From Primula veris (Eukaryota > Streptophyta > Magnoliopsida > Ericales > Primulaceae): 64,000 bases of DNA. Positions 11,989 to 21,216 of the stretch are shown here, one piece after another; position 1 is the stretch's first letter; every line of letters begins with the position of its first letter. The notes under the pieces were generated by a model. That model saw nothing but the letters and a program-made list of their open reading frames with translations, had not been told where the DNA came from and made no database searches. Location of the stretch: the NCBI GenBank assembly GCA_963682055.1, contig OY821743.1, forward strand, positions 35,264,702-35,328,701, in the 5' to 3' direction. Made by a program: the position numbers and the translations under genes.

Positions 11989-12042
11989 GGGGATTGCCCC
12001 CTCCATAATTAGGCATTTTATTACTACTTTGCTCGTGACGTA

Positions 12043-12363
12043 ATGCCTTCTTCTGGTTCTACTGGTGAGAGCTCCTTTAATTATATTTCTTATTTAGAAA
12101 CCGAGATCACGAAATCTCGTACCGCGAATAAGAAACTCGTGGCCAAGGTTTCAAACTACAAGAAAAGGTTGTCTGACATGGATTCTGCTCATCATGTGAC
12201 GATGGCCGATCGGGATTGGGCTTACGAGCGTATAAAGAGGCTCGAGGCTTATCTGGCTAAGCAGAAGACAGCAAAAAGGGCCTATAAGCTTGCCTTCAAG
12301 GAGTTGTATGCTCGGTCTAAACCGAGTTTGGATGACGATGAAGAAGGCTCTTCCTCGAAATAA
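12043..12363 (+). CDS. Antisense gene A: 106-aa coiled-coil protein
   Basis: This is an intact ATG-to-stop frame running antisense to gag-pol of the host retroelement. The protein has an N-terminal Ser/Gly-rich start, a long charged helix (residues about 15-90) with heptad-like spacing, and the C-terminal block 'KRAYKLAFKELYARSK', ending in an acidic patch and 'EEGSSSK'. The same block occurs in gene B (KRAYKQVLKEVYARSK), so the two are paralogues. A TATA box lies 60 bp upstream and AATAAA at 12431-12436 downstream, so it looks like a complete mini-gene. No catalytic motif is seen. It may act through coiled-coil pairing, but its function is unknown. Confidence 0.65.
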   Translation: MPSSGSTGESSFNYISYLETEITKSRTANKKLVAKVSNYKKRLSDMDSAHHVTMADRDWAYERIKRLEAYLAKQKTAKRAYKLAFKELYARSKPSLDDDEEGSSSK

Positions 12364-12599
12364 TTAGTCTTTTGTGATTTCTTTGTATCTGGTGTTATCA
12401 CCTAGTTGTAATCGAATTATTGAAAATATTAATAAAATATTTCCTACTTTTATTCCTGTCTGTTTGTTTCCTTAATACCTCATTGGATGACTCAATTGGA
12501 CCTTGGAAATTGTTGTTAATTAGCCTTGAATGCCCTTGGGAAGTTTATGAGGGTTGTTCTTTCTTTGAGATGATCATTAATATGTCCCTCATTTTTCCC

Positions 12600-12605
12600 T
12601 ATAAA
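12600..12605 (+). promoter_or_regulatory. TATA box of antisense gene B
   Basis: CCCTATAAAAAGGGG lies 57 bp before the ATG of gene B. Confidence 0.6.
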
Positions 12606-12656
12606 AAGGGGGCTGCACTGTCTTCTTTGTGTAATTCATTCCTTATTAACGAACAA

Positions 12657-12995
12657 ATGGCTTTTCCTCGTGAAAATAGCGGTGACAATCTTCCTGAATA
12701 TGTTGCCCATCTCGAGGAGGAGGTTAGGAAGGCTCGTATCCTTGAAAGGAGGGTTGCTTCTTTAAACATGGAGGCTCGCCGAGCTGCTGAGATGGACGAG
12801 CGCTTGAAGGTTATGGAGAGTGAATACCAACGGTCTTTAATCGACAATATTTGGGCTCGTGCTCGGATCAAAGAGCTTGAAGCTTCTAGAGATAGGCACA
12901 TTGCTTCCAAGAGGGCCTACAAACAGGTCCTTAAGGAAGTGTATGCTCGGTCGAAGAGGAAGCCAAATGACGAAGCGGGCCCTTCTACAAAATGA
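12657..12995 (+). CDS. Antisense gene B: 112-aa coiled-coil protein, paralogue of gene A
   Basis: This intact frame starts at 'MAFPRENSGDNLPEYVAHLE', followed by a continuous Glu/Arg/Leu-rich helix and the shared C-terminal block KRAYKQVLKEVYARSK, then 'AGPSTK'. An in-frame reading extends upstream to 12420, but the TATA box at 12600 places the transcript start near 12630, so I use the ATG at 12657. AATAAA at 13064-13069 follows the stop. It resembles gene A in length, layout and terminal motif. The function is unknown. Confidence 0.65.
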   Translation: MAFPRENSGDNLPEYVAHLEEEVRKARILERRVASLNMEARRAAEMDERLKVMESEYQRSLIDNIWARARIKELEASRDRHIASKRAYKQVLKEVYARSKRKPNDEAGPSTK

Positions 12996-13545
12996 TTTTA
13001 TTGTTTTTTATTGTATTTCCTTTAAGTTAACTGCCTCTTCTGTTAACGAAGTATCAACCAATCAATAAAGACTTCTTTTTCTTGTTTATATCTGAATTAC
13101 TTTCCCACTGCAATTTATTTTGACTGCGCACGCTTGTGGCCTCATTAATGCTTTTTCTTGGGTCTTGCGTTTGACCTTATCCATTGAACCTTCTGACTCT
13201 TTGTATCTAGGGACCAATGGGATTTCTTGAGCCTCGTGCATAAAATCTTATTCACCAGAGTTTTCTTGAGCTCTGTGCAAAAGATCTTTAACATTTATTT
13301 GAACTGCTGCCTTTCCCCAAAATGACGCGTGTTTCGATGCCATTATGACTTACCCCCTTTAAATATTGGTAAGAATCCAAGCGTTTCTTGAACAAGAGTG
13401 GCTTTTAATTACTCACGCTTTTTTAGAGCCTTTTGGGAATCCAAACGTTTTTTCTTGAACAGACACATCTTTTAATTGCCGTCGCTTCTTAGTACCCATT
13501 GGCGAACGGTTGCGACTCTCAATACCAGCCCTCATCTAATTGATC

Positions 13546-13553
13546 TATAAATA
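13546..13553 (+). promoter_or_regulatory. TATA box of antisense gene C
   Basis: A perfect TATAAATA lies 92 bp before the chosen ATG of gene C. Confidence 0.65.
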
Positions 13554-13637
13554 CTTGCTTACAGCATGGTTATATCCACAACCCTCATCATATTATTTTC
13601 CCCCATATACAGATCCTCATCTTATAATTTCCTTAAG

Positions 13638-13931
13638 ATGTCTGGTCCTTTCACCCAATCAGCATTAGCTTTGCAAGTGGAGGCTTTTGAAGCCTTCTAT
13701 GGCCATGTACAAAGGCTGTTGAAGGATGCCGAGGAGGAATTGAAGGTGATGCGTTATCATCACTCCGAGATGGTCAGGGAATTAACTTGGCTAAGATCCG
13801 AATTGGATTATTGTCGACGTGCTCGTCGGGCTCTAGTCGAAGAGAATGAGGTGTTGAGGGGTAACCCAACACTCCGAGACAGGAATGTCTCTGCCGGGCC
13901 CTCTCACCGATACCGATCGACTTCCCCCTAG
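13638..13931 (+). CDS. Antisense gene C: 97-aa coiled-coil protein
   Basis: The protein starts 'MSGPFTQSALALQVEAFEAF', followed by a charged helical stretch with leucine-zipper-like spacing (EEELKVMRYHHSEMVRELTW) and a basic/Ser tail (GPSHRYRSTSP). An in-frame ATG at 13566 lies only 20 bp past the TATA box, too close to be in the mRNA body, so the ATG at 13638 is preferred. It is not clearly a paralogue of A or B in sequence, but it shares their size, helix content and Ser-rich end. A T-rich stretch follows (13940-14300). Confidence 0.55.
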   Translation: MSGPFTQSALALQVEAFEAFYGHVQRLLKDAEEELKVMRYHHSEMVRELTWLRSELDYCRRARRALVEENEVLRGNPTLRDRNVSAGPSHRYRSTSP

Positions 13932-14354
13932 CCTCATCTTTTTTTTCTTTTTATTTCTTTCATTTTCTTTTCCCCATCTTTTCCCATCTCTTTCTTTTTC
14001 TTCTTTTTATTTCTCAGTTTCCCTCATTTCTTCCTCCTCCGCTCTTTCTCTTTCTTTTTTCTTCATCTTCTTTTTTGCACCACTACGATGTAACAATCAA
14101 CCCTGTGATTCTAAGGGTTTTGTGTTACGTCTAGGGTTTTTGTCATTTTTCTTTTCCTCTTCTTGCTTTTCACTTCTTTTTTATGTTCCTCTTCATTTTC
14201 TTCTTCTCCTTCCCCTCTTATCTTCATCTTTTCTTGCACTTTTCTTCTTTTCCTCTTTTTCTTGTTTCTTATGTTTTTCTTTTGGCGCCTCCTGCTCACT
14301 CGGCCTGCTGATATAGTTGATCTTCTTTGCCCGATCTTCTGTACTAGCACTTCT

Positions 14355-14484
14355 CGGATGTAATAGATCTTTATCTCGGATGTAACAGATTTTCTTTTCG
14401 GATGTAACAGATTTTCTTTTCGGATGTAATAGATTTCCTTTTCGGATGTAATAGATTTTCTTTTCGGATGTACTCTGATGTAAT
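14355..14484 (+). repeat. 22-bp tandem repeat, about six copies
   Basis: Units of CGGATGTAACAGATTTTCTTTT repeat with minor changes (variant 'TAATAG'). They lie between antisense genes C and D and are presumably non-coding. Confidence 0.85.
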
Positions 14485-14741
14485 GAACAATGATATATCC
14501 CATTTTCATTAATGAAAATTATATTTGCCCTTCTATTTTTGCACCTTTATCTTGTACTTCTTCTTATTGTTGAATTTGTGGTTTGTTGGGATGTGGACCT
14601 TTTGAGTATCTTGTACCTTTATTTCTTGCTGGACTGTAGACCTATCCCTCACGTTGTCAATCATAGGTGCACGCTCCCAAGTATTGTCAGGAAACACGCA
14701 TGCTCCCAAGTATTTGTCAGATAACAACACTAACTTTTCTC

Positions 14742-14749
14742 TATAAATA
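14742..14749 (+). promoter_or_regulatory. TATA box of antisense gene D, behind a short direct repeat
   Basis: TATAAATA lies 86 bp before the ATG of gene D. Just upstream, GCTCCCAAGTATTTGTCAG occurs twice (about 14673-14691 and 14702-14720), possibly a duplicated promoter element. Confidence 0.6.
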
Positions 14750-14827
14750 CTCAACCTTGATTATTCCTTACCATAAACTTGTGTTGGCTTCACTTATCCC
14801 TCTTCTTTTATATCATAACTTATCATA

Positions 14828-15307
14828 ATGTCTGAGCCCGTGGTGAGATATCATGCTCAGATGAAGGACTTAGATGCTAAGGTATCTTGGGTCCGTCATA
14901 GAATGGCCAGTCTTGAGAAAGAATATGGGGTTTTGGCTTTGAGTTTATTCGACTCTCATCCCGAGGAGACAATGAAGTGGACCGAGATTTCGGCCTTGAG
15001 TCGCCAATTTGATAATTTGTTGTTGCACAGAAATCACTTGGCCAACTCTTGGTACGAGGCCGAGGAGATTTGGGATCATGCTCAGGACAAGTTCGATAAC
15101 TCCCCTCAAGGCCTAGCTAGTATGATAGTTAGGAATGCTCGGCTTGAGGAGCGCGTCCGTGTCCTTACTAGGACGAACACCGAACTCTCCAGGGAGAATG
15201 AGTGCTTGGTAGTCATGAATGACTCTTACCAAGCTCGGTTTGACAGCTCTGCTCGGGTAGCTTTCTTCCGGTCTGGTAGTTCGGTTTTTCCCTCCATTGA
15301 TCCTTAG
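14828..15307 (+). CDS. Antisense gene D: 159-aa coiled-coil protein
   Basis: This intact frame starts 'MSEPVVRYHAQMKDLDAKVS'. It has two predicted helical segments, residues about 10-85 and 95-135 ('LASMIVRNARLEERVRVLTR' followed by 'TNTELSREN'), and a Ser/Pro-rich end ('GSSVFPSIDP'). It is the longest of the five single-exon antisense genes. I recognise no domain; the Leu/Arg/Glu pattern points to a coiled coil. Its own TATA box is upstream, but I see no clear AATAAA behind the stop. Confidence 0.6.
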   Translation: MSEPVVRYHAQMKDLDAKVSWVRHRMASLEKEYGVLALSLFDSHPEETMKWTEISALSRQFDNLLLHRNHLANSWYEAEEIWDHAQDKFDNSPQGLASMIVRNARLEERVRVLTRTNTELSRENECLVVMNDSYQARFDSSARVAFFRSGSSVFPSIDP

Positions 15308-15472
15308 TTGGATTGGGCTAGTTTTCTGACGTATTTCTCGTCTTGTAATTTGTATTTTCTTATCCGTTTTTGGTAATTTGTACCCTGTTGTATTTCGTGT
15401 CTCTCTGTATATTGAACCGTTTGCAACGCCTCATTTTTGGCGCTTTTTCATATTTCGTGCCCTTTGACTCCT

Positions 15473-15479
15473 TATAAAT
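15473..15479 (+). promoter_or_regulatory. TATA box of antisense gene E
   Basis: CTTATAAATG lies 74 bp before the chosen ATG of gene E. Confidence 0.55.
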
Positions 15480-15546
15480 GCTCCCTATTGTTTTGTACTT
15501 CATTATCCATTCTCCTTTTCTCTCTTTTGTTTCTCCTACTTGCGAG

Positions 15547-15909
15547 ATGGCTCCCATTACTAGATCTGCCTCCAAAAAGAAAGCCCTTCTGGAAGAGGAG
15601 CCTACCTTCTTGCTACCCCGTCCCCCTGGTTTCGGGGAAGAAAATTTAACTCCTCTTCAGTTAAAAGAAATTGAGATGTCGTGGCTGAAGCATGACCTTA
15701 AGTGTGCTCAGACCGAAATGAGGCGGTTCAAACAGTATTGGCAGGAAGAAAGCGCTGCTCGTTTTGAAGCCGAGCAGAAGTGCAAGGCTCAATCTTATTC
15801 TCTTAAACAAGTGGAGATTGGCATTTCTCATTTGATTAGGGAAAAAGAGCGTCTGGAAGAGCTCTTGGCAAAGAATGATGCGGATATGGGGGGTAGTTCG
15901 AAGAAGTAG
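15547..15909 (+). CDS. Antisense gene E: 120-aa coiled-coil protein
   Basis: The frame opens with a basic N-terminus (MAPITRSASKKK, a possible nuclear-localisation-like cluster) and a Pro-rich linker. A charged helix from residue about 40 to 110 follows, and the end is 'GGSSKK', like the tails of genes A and B. The frame is open back to 15478, but the TATA box at 15473 favours the ATG at 15547. AATAAA at 15983-15988 follows the stop. The function is unknown. Confidence 0.6.
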   Translation: MAPITRSASKKKALLEEEPTFLLPRPPGFGEENLTPLQLKEIEMSWLKHDLKCAQTEMRRFKQYWQEESAARFEAEQKCKAQSYSLKQVEIGISHLIREKERLEELLAKNDADMGGSSKK

Positions 15910-16006
15910 GATGGGTGTTGTATTTTATTGTAAACTTTTATTTTTCTGTTGTATCGTTTGTTTGTATCCCCCTTTGTGGATGAATAAAACTTTATGCTTT
16001 GCAACT

Positions 16007-16093
16007 CGATCCTGTCTATTTTATTTTGTATCTGCTTTGCCTTTATATTAATATCCTTCGATGTCGATCCTGCCTATTTTATTTTGTATCTGT
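16007..16093 (+). repeat. 28-bp direct repeat
   Basis: CGATCCTG(T/C)CTATTTTATT plus the following TTGTATCTG occurs twice, at about 16007-16034 and 16066-16093, inside the spacer between genes E and F. Confidence 0.75.
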
Positions 16094-16702
16094 GCCGAAC
16101 ACCGAGCGAGGTGCACCGTGGTTATCCCCCCAGAGAGCGTTGTTAGACTCGAAGCTGAAATGCCGTCGAGCTAGGAACGGTATCCGTTCACCTTGTTCGG
16201 TGTGCTATTCGGGTAAGACACGGTTTGGCGTCGAGGAACTTAATCGGATGACATCCTTGGTGTGGTAATATTGGTAGCGTATGCTAGAAGATTTTCTTGG
16301 TAGGGTCCACTGGCCGTTTATTTAGGTGTAATGATGTGAACTGCCTTGGGTAGTGGGATACTGACGTGGCAAAATCTGGAGCGTTTATCTGTAAAAATAG
16401 CAGCGGTTGTGGACTTTTGTATGGTTGCAAAAAGAGGTAAACCTCTGTCACACGAAAGGACGGTTATTATTTTATTCTTGTAGTGACTCCACTCCCTTTT
16501 ACTGTGCCAAGTAATCCCTTTTGTTTTTATCACACAATTTGCTGAAGAAGATATCTGTCTCTCTCTCTAAAGTATATTCTTCCCGCCAAAAAGGAAAATC
16601 ATTCCGCCGCTCGATCTAGGGTTTCGTTGTATTGTCGATAGACTTGCTGCTGTTCTCGCTTGCTTGCTCATAATGATAACTGTAAGTGTTTTTCCTTTAT
16701 TC

Positions 16703-16739
<37 letters not shown>

Positions 16740-16957
16740 GGTTTGTATTTGATTTGTCGTTGTGGTCATAGATGTGGCGTTGGTATATGGTCTAGGTTGT
16801 CTATATATGTCTGATGGTTCTTATGTATTGGATTTGTGTTGATTGGGATGGTAGTAAAACGTAGGGTTTCTGGTTAATTTGAGTGGGGGGTGGTGGCTCT
16901 CGTTATGGTAATGTTGTTTTGGTTTGGGTATTTGGTTAGTATATTGATGGAGTTTTG
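16094..16957 (+). other. Leader region of antisense gene F
   Basis: This region has CT-rich DNA and 'CTAGGGTTTCG', which is common in plant 5' leaders. ATGATAACT|GTAAGTG at about 16673-16688 could be a tiny first coding exon. A T-run of nearly 30 bases (about 16710-16738) and a possible acceptor, TTTGGACAG, at about 16964-16972 follow. If so, the protein would start Met-Ile-Thr and join at 'EILSQSLAQ'. Otherwise translation starts at the ATG at 16958. Confidence 0.4.
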
Positions 16958-19211
16958 ATGACGTTTGGACAGGAAATTCTGTCCCAAAGTCTGGCCCAAG
17001 TGGGCACATTTGTGGAAGAGGACTTTAAGAGGCTCGTCGGAATACCGGATAACATACACATTAGGCTGCCTGTTTCTGACGAGGAGGTGATGGGATTTGT
17101 TCCTGTCGAAGAAGTTGTTGTACGTTCTTCGGCATTCTTTACTGGGGGTCTTCGGCTTCCTTTTACTAGCTGGGTGGCGTCGTTCTTTGAGGCCGTCCGG
17201 ATTGCTCCGGCCCAACTGGCCCTAAATGGTTACCGTACTCTGAATGGTATCCAAAGGTTATCGGAGTTGTCCGGAATACCTATTAAACTGAAGGACGTCT
17301 TCGGAGTCTATAGTTTGAGCTTTGAGCGTCGCAGCTCGTATTTGAAGACCCTGCGTGCCTTTTGCCGGCTCGTTACCGGTTTGCCGGATACCAACAAAGA
17401 GCACAATCTTGGTGTCGTTATTGCTTCCAGTGAATGGGGTTGTGCGGGACACCAGATACCTGGACCGGCTACCAATGCTCCCACTATGCCAGACCTCGGC
17501 GCTCCCAATGTAGAGGCTATGTTAGCTCTTTGGAAATGGTGGGGGCCTGGACCGACGCCGGATCCTGCGAGCCGTACTGCTCCCATGCTACTCGGATACC
17601 CTGTGGGGCCGGTGACCAAGGGAAATCCTGTGCCCGAGATCCCCAAAGAGCCCGAGGAGGAATTCTTGAAAGTGGTCCGGGCTCGAAGTGCTGCTCGGCT
17701 TGGGAAAAAGCCCGTTCGTTCGAAGCGTCGTGGATCTGACCCTGTCGTTGGAACAACGAAAAGGGCTAGGGGAACCGATACATCGGTCACCGAGGAGGTT
17801 GTTAACGTTGGCATGGGCGAGGGGGTGTTTGCTGCTTCCCAAGGGGATACCACCGAGGATGCCTCTACGCCTGGCGATGTATGTGTATATGTATATTGAT
17901 TTTCTTGTGTTTTGATTGTTGTCGTTTAGTTCTCTAGTCCTTTGCTTTATTAGTTATCTTGTTTCAGCGACTGACTTCTCCATTGGTTACCCTTGCTCTT
18001 GCCCGGTCGATGGGTATTATTGTGTTTCAGGGGTCGATCGATAACCTATTCGGTCATATTAACCGCCTGGTAAATATGGGCATGGATACGATGATCCTTC
18101 CTGTCATCTCGCCTATTCATGCCGAGGATACGAAGGATCCTCCTGTTACCTCGCCCATCCGTACTGAGGATGTAAGCGAGCATAGGGCCCCTGAGACTGT
18201 TCCTTAAGATAAGGAGGTGAGGGAAGAAGTGGAGATGGAAGCCGGCGAAGAGACTGCCGTGGGTGTTGGGAGTGGTGGGGAGGATGAGGTTTCCGAGGGA
18301 CCTGAAAAGGTGTCGGTGGATGGGGTTGCAATGACCCGTTACATTGACCGATGTGGGGGTGAGCTGTTGGAGCAACCCCGAGCCTTGAAGATGGGGTATG
18401 CTGCTCTAAAGCCCCTTGCTTTCAAGGATGTAGAAAAAATAGCTGCTCGACCTACCATGTCGGTTATAGTGCAGGCCAATGCTGATGCGATGCGGGTACG
18501 TTTGGTGAGTATTTTGTTATGTATGCCATGATGCTCGCATTTTGGTTGGAATCTGATGTTGTTAAAGTACAGGTTGTCTTGGGTACCGTGGTGTTAAGGG
18601 ATCGGATGGCAGCGCTAGGGGCTGAGAAAGAGAAGATGGTCGAAGAGAACGATCGGAAGATAAAGGACATGCTTGCGGCTTTTGAGGCCGAGAAAGAGAA
18701 ACTGGTCGCCGAGAATAAAACCCTGGGCGAGAATTATGACAAGCTGTCGGTGGATTTTCTGCATATGACCGAGGATGTCGGTAAGTTGAAGGCTGAAAAA
18801 GAGAGCATGGTCGATAAGTACGACCAAGTAGAGGCGGAGAACTTGCTCCTGGCGGAGGACGTGGAAGCCGAAAAGGCTGAGGTGGCCGCTCTGAAAGCGG
18901 CACACGCGGAGGAGCGGACAAGGTTGGCAATGATGGCCAATTTCTCCGTCTATTGCGCTCATGTGCGGGCGCTTAATTTCACGAAGGTTCCTTTGTCGGA
19001 TCGGGCGTGGTCGGAGTTGGTGTATCCCTGTCCTCATGGTGCACCGCCGAAACCCGTAGACTGGGCGAATCTTCGTGAAGAGGAGCTTCCCCGGCTGCCA
19101 GGGCAGACAATTTCGACAGCGCTCCGTCCTCATTCTATGTCGGCCCCGTCCACACCTCGACCTGATGCTACTGTTGCTCCCCCACCCGCATCTCCTCAGG
19201 TGGAACCTTGA
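16958..19211 (+). CDS. Antisense gene F: PF04195-like (putative gypsy-type transposon) domain plus coiled coil, three exons
   Basis: Exons fit GT-AG rules and stay in phase 0: 16958-17878, 17968-18495 and 18573-19211. Residues about 10-150 ('GLRLPFTSWVASFFEAVRIA', 'ALNGYRTLNGIQRLSELSGI') resemble the plant domain called putative gypsy type transposon (PF04195, Transposase_28), seen in many retroelement-borne ORFs. A Pro-rich and basic linker (KKPVRSKRRG) and acidic segments follow, then a long coiled coil in exon 3 (repeated 'AEKEK' units). One TAA (18205-18207) interrupts exon 2, the only lesion seen in this gene. The stop at 19209 might be bypassed: CAG|GTGG at 19200 could join in phase to the frame at 19442, fusing genes F and G. 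The biochemical role is unknown. Confidence 0.7.
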
Positions 19212-19441
19212 CCATTTTTCTGGCAGTATAAATTTTGTTTGTGTTATAAATTTTTTATTTTTATTTTTATTTTATTTTTTTTGGTATCCGAATTGTGGGT
19301 CTCTTTTGTATCTAGAAACGTATTCTTTTGGGGAAGTGGTAATATAAGTGCTGCGTTTTCTTTCTGTTGGGCTTTCTCGGGTTAATTTTCCTGTTTGAGG
19401 GTTGTCATCTTTTGAAGGATGTGAAAACAAAATATTGTCAG

Positions 19442-20035
19442 GTACCTAATAATCCTCTTGCCGTGGTGGTCTGGACCTCGCCTAGTCGTAGTGTAGGTGA
19501 CGTTATAGATAGTCTTGAAAGATCTAAGGCCGCCCTAACTGCTGAACTGAATTCTGCTCGTCATAAAGTCGAGGATCTGAATGTTCATATTGCAAATTTG
19601 TCTATTCGGTTACGTGACTTGGGAGAGAAACTCAGCAAAAAGACCGCATATTATTCGGCAAACAAGGGTAAAGCGAAGGAACTTCTTGGTGCACTTCGGA
19701 GTTCTCGTGATGAAGCCCGAGGCCGTGTGACGAGCTTGAGCTTGGTCCTAGGGGCCGTTTTCGAGGATGCGGACCTGCTGCTATCCTTTGCCAAAGCGTA
19801 TTGGGCCCGAGTTCGCGCTTTAGAGGTGCTGGAGCATGTAAAAAGGATGAGTGGTGTGGCCCGGGCAGAACGCATAGTTGATGCGACGACCGGGGTAACT
19901 GAGACCACGGCTGCCTTGAACCGAGTCGATGCGGTCGTTCGTGAGCGTTTGGGGACGCAAATTGTTTCTCTTCGAGATATTCATTTTGCTGACGTCGTTG
20001 AGACCTCAGCGTCTGTTGACGGGTTATCGGATTAA
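19442..20035 (+). CDS. Antisense gene G: coiled-coil protein or last exon of gene F
   Basis: The frame has no ATG near its start, so an upstream exon is likely. A good acceptor (TATTGTCAG) ends at 19441, and the frame there is in phase with a donor at 19200 in gene F. About 197 residues follow: 'DVIDSLERSKAALTAELNSA', a long helix with Leu heptads, 'LLSFAKAYWARVRALEVLEH', and an acidic/Ser end. No domain is recognised. It may be a separate gene or the fourth exon of F; both readings agree on this interval. Confidence 0.5.
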   Translation, partial: VPNNPLAVVVWTSPSRSVGDVIDSLERSKAALTAELNSARHKVEDLNVHIANLSIRLRDLGEKLSKKTAYYSANKGKAKELLGALRSSRDEARGRVTSLSLVLGAVFEDADLLLSFAKAYWARVRALEVLEHVKRMSGVARAERIVDATTGVTETTAALNRVDAVVRERLGTQIVSLRDIHFADVVETSASVDGLSD

Positions 20036-20176
20036 TGACTGAGTAGCTTGTTTTGTCGTTTAATTTGTAGCTTGTATAAAAATATTCGTTTTTCTCTTTG
20101 CGTCTTTTCATTTCTTGCGGTTGAATATTCATCCCGTCTCCTTCTTCCCCGTTTTTTTTTATAGGCACACGCTACT

Positions 20177-20812
20177 ATGTCGCACCAGGCTGGTTCTCCA
20201 TGTCTAGTTAGCCCGGGGTTAGGACCTACTGGTGCTGCCCGGGACGAGGTCTCATCTGGTGCGGCTAGTGAGGTGCCTGCCAAGTGGCCTTACATCGTTT
20301 TGATGGGCAAAAACGTCAAGTTGATCGACCAATGTGCTCGACTTCGGGCCAAGCTGAAAACTCAGGCGGCCTCTTTTCGAGAATATGTTCGCCGTACTGA
20401 GCATGTTGTTGATGTTCAGGAGCGTCGTTTGGATCGATATTGGCGTGTGAAGGAAAAATATTTCGGCAAATTAAAGCTGTTGGTTACCAAGGCCAACATG
20501 TTGGTGAAGTATTTTCAGCTGTCTCGATCCAGATATGATGCTTCGGCGGATTGGATCGAAGCTCGTAACCTTCCCTTCGATGATGCCCGCCGCAAAGCGG
20601 CCTCGGATGCTCACGAGATTGCTAAAGGAGCTGAGTTCGCAGCGCGGCTTAAGACGCTGACCTGCGTTGGTGCTCATATGACCAATTTCGACGCACTCAT
20701 CTCTGAGGAACGGTTTGATGGCGATGAGACAGATGGGGACACGACGACGGATGACGAAGAGGTTGAGCTCGGTCAGTTACCGTCGTGTTCCTCATGTAGT
20801 AGCAGTTCTTAA
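20177..20812 (+). CDS. Antisense gene H: 211-aa coiled-coil protein with acidic and poly-Ser tail
   Basis: An intact frame starts at ATG just after a T-run and TATAG (a possible acceptor at 20164). The protein has a Gly/Ala/Ser-rich N-terminus and a basic helical core (residues about 45-165; 'QCARLRAKLKTQAASFREYV'). It ends in a strongly acidic stretch (DETDGDTTTDDEEVE) and a Ser/Cys-only tail. No domain is recognised. It is the antisense gene closest to pol. Confidence 0.6.
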   Translation: MSHQAGSPCLVSPGLGPTGAARDEVSSGAASEVPAKWPYIVLMGKNVKLIDQCARLRAKLKTQAASFREYVRRTEHVVDVQERRLDRYWRVKEKYFGKLKLLVTKANMLVKYFQLSRSRYDASADWIEARNLPFDDARRKAASDAHEIAKGAEFAARLKTLTCVGAHMTNFDALISEERFDGDETDGDTTTDDEEVELGQLPSCSSCSSSS

Positions 20813-21216
20813 ATTTTTTTCTTCATTGTTGGTGATATCTCGTTGCCTCCGTAATGCGGGCGAGGACTATATTTTTTTTTTTTGTGTTCTGATCTTCCCA
20901 TTGTCGTACTGATATTTCGTTGATTGGATTGATTTTCCTTTGCTGATTTCTTCATTATTTCGTTATTCGTGTATTGGATATGCCTCTTATTGATATTTCA
21001 TTGTTTAGATTGGTTTTCCTTTGCTGATTTCTTCGTTTGATATTGTGTCGCCTCTGTAATGTGGTCTATTTGCATCTGCTTTTTTCCTTTCTTTTCATTG
21101 TTTTTCGCCATATGTTAATATATCGTCTCCATAATATGGGCCTGAATTGTTCTTCTTCACTCTGTATTACTTGTCATCCCTGCTCATTGGATCAATATGT
21201 ACCTGCATATATTTGA
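20813..21216. other. T-rich spacer inside the Tat element
   Basis: No gene is seen. A loosely repeated phrase (GATTGGATTGATTTTCCTTT and 'GCTGATTTCTTC') occurs twice between 20925 and 21040. Confidence 0.5.

Noticed and set aside
13885..14509. Long frames on both strands (Phe/Ser-rich on plus, Lys-rich on minus)
   Set aside because: They translate a T-rich and tandem-repeat tract; composition is one-sided and no initiation context or homology is visible.
17308..17853. 181-codon minus-strand frame (and smaller ones to 20283) within the Tat element
   Set aside because: They mirror the antisense genes F-H and show no domain; the plus-strand reading has splice-consistent frames and domain similarity.
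18217..18531. Independent gene starting at an ATG after the TAA at 18205
   Set aside because: The frame is continuous with the exon before the stop and ends at a donor in phase with the next exon; it is better read as exon 2 of gene F.
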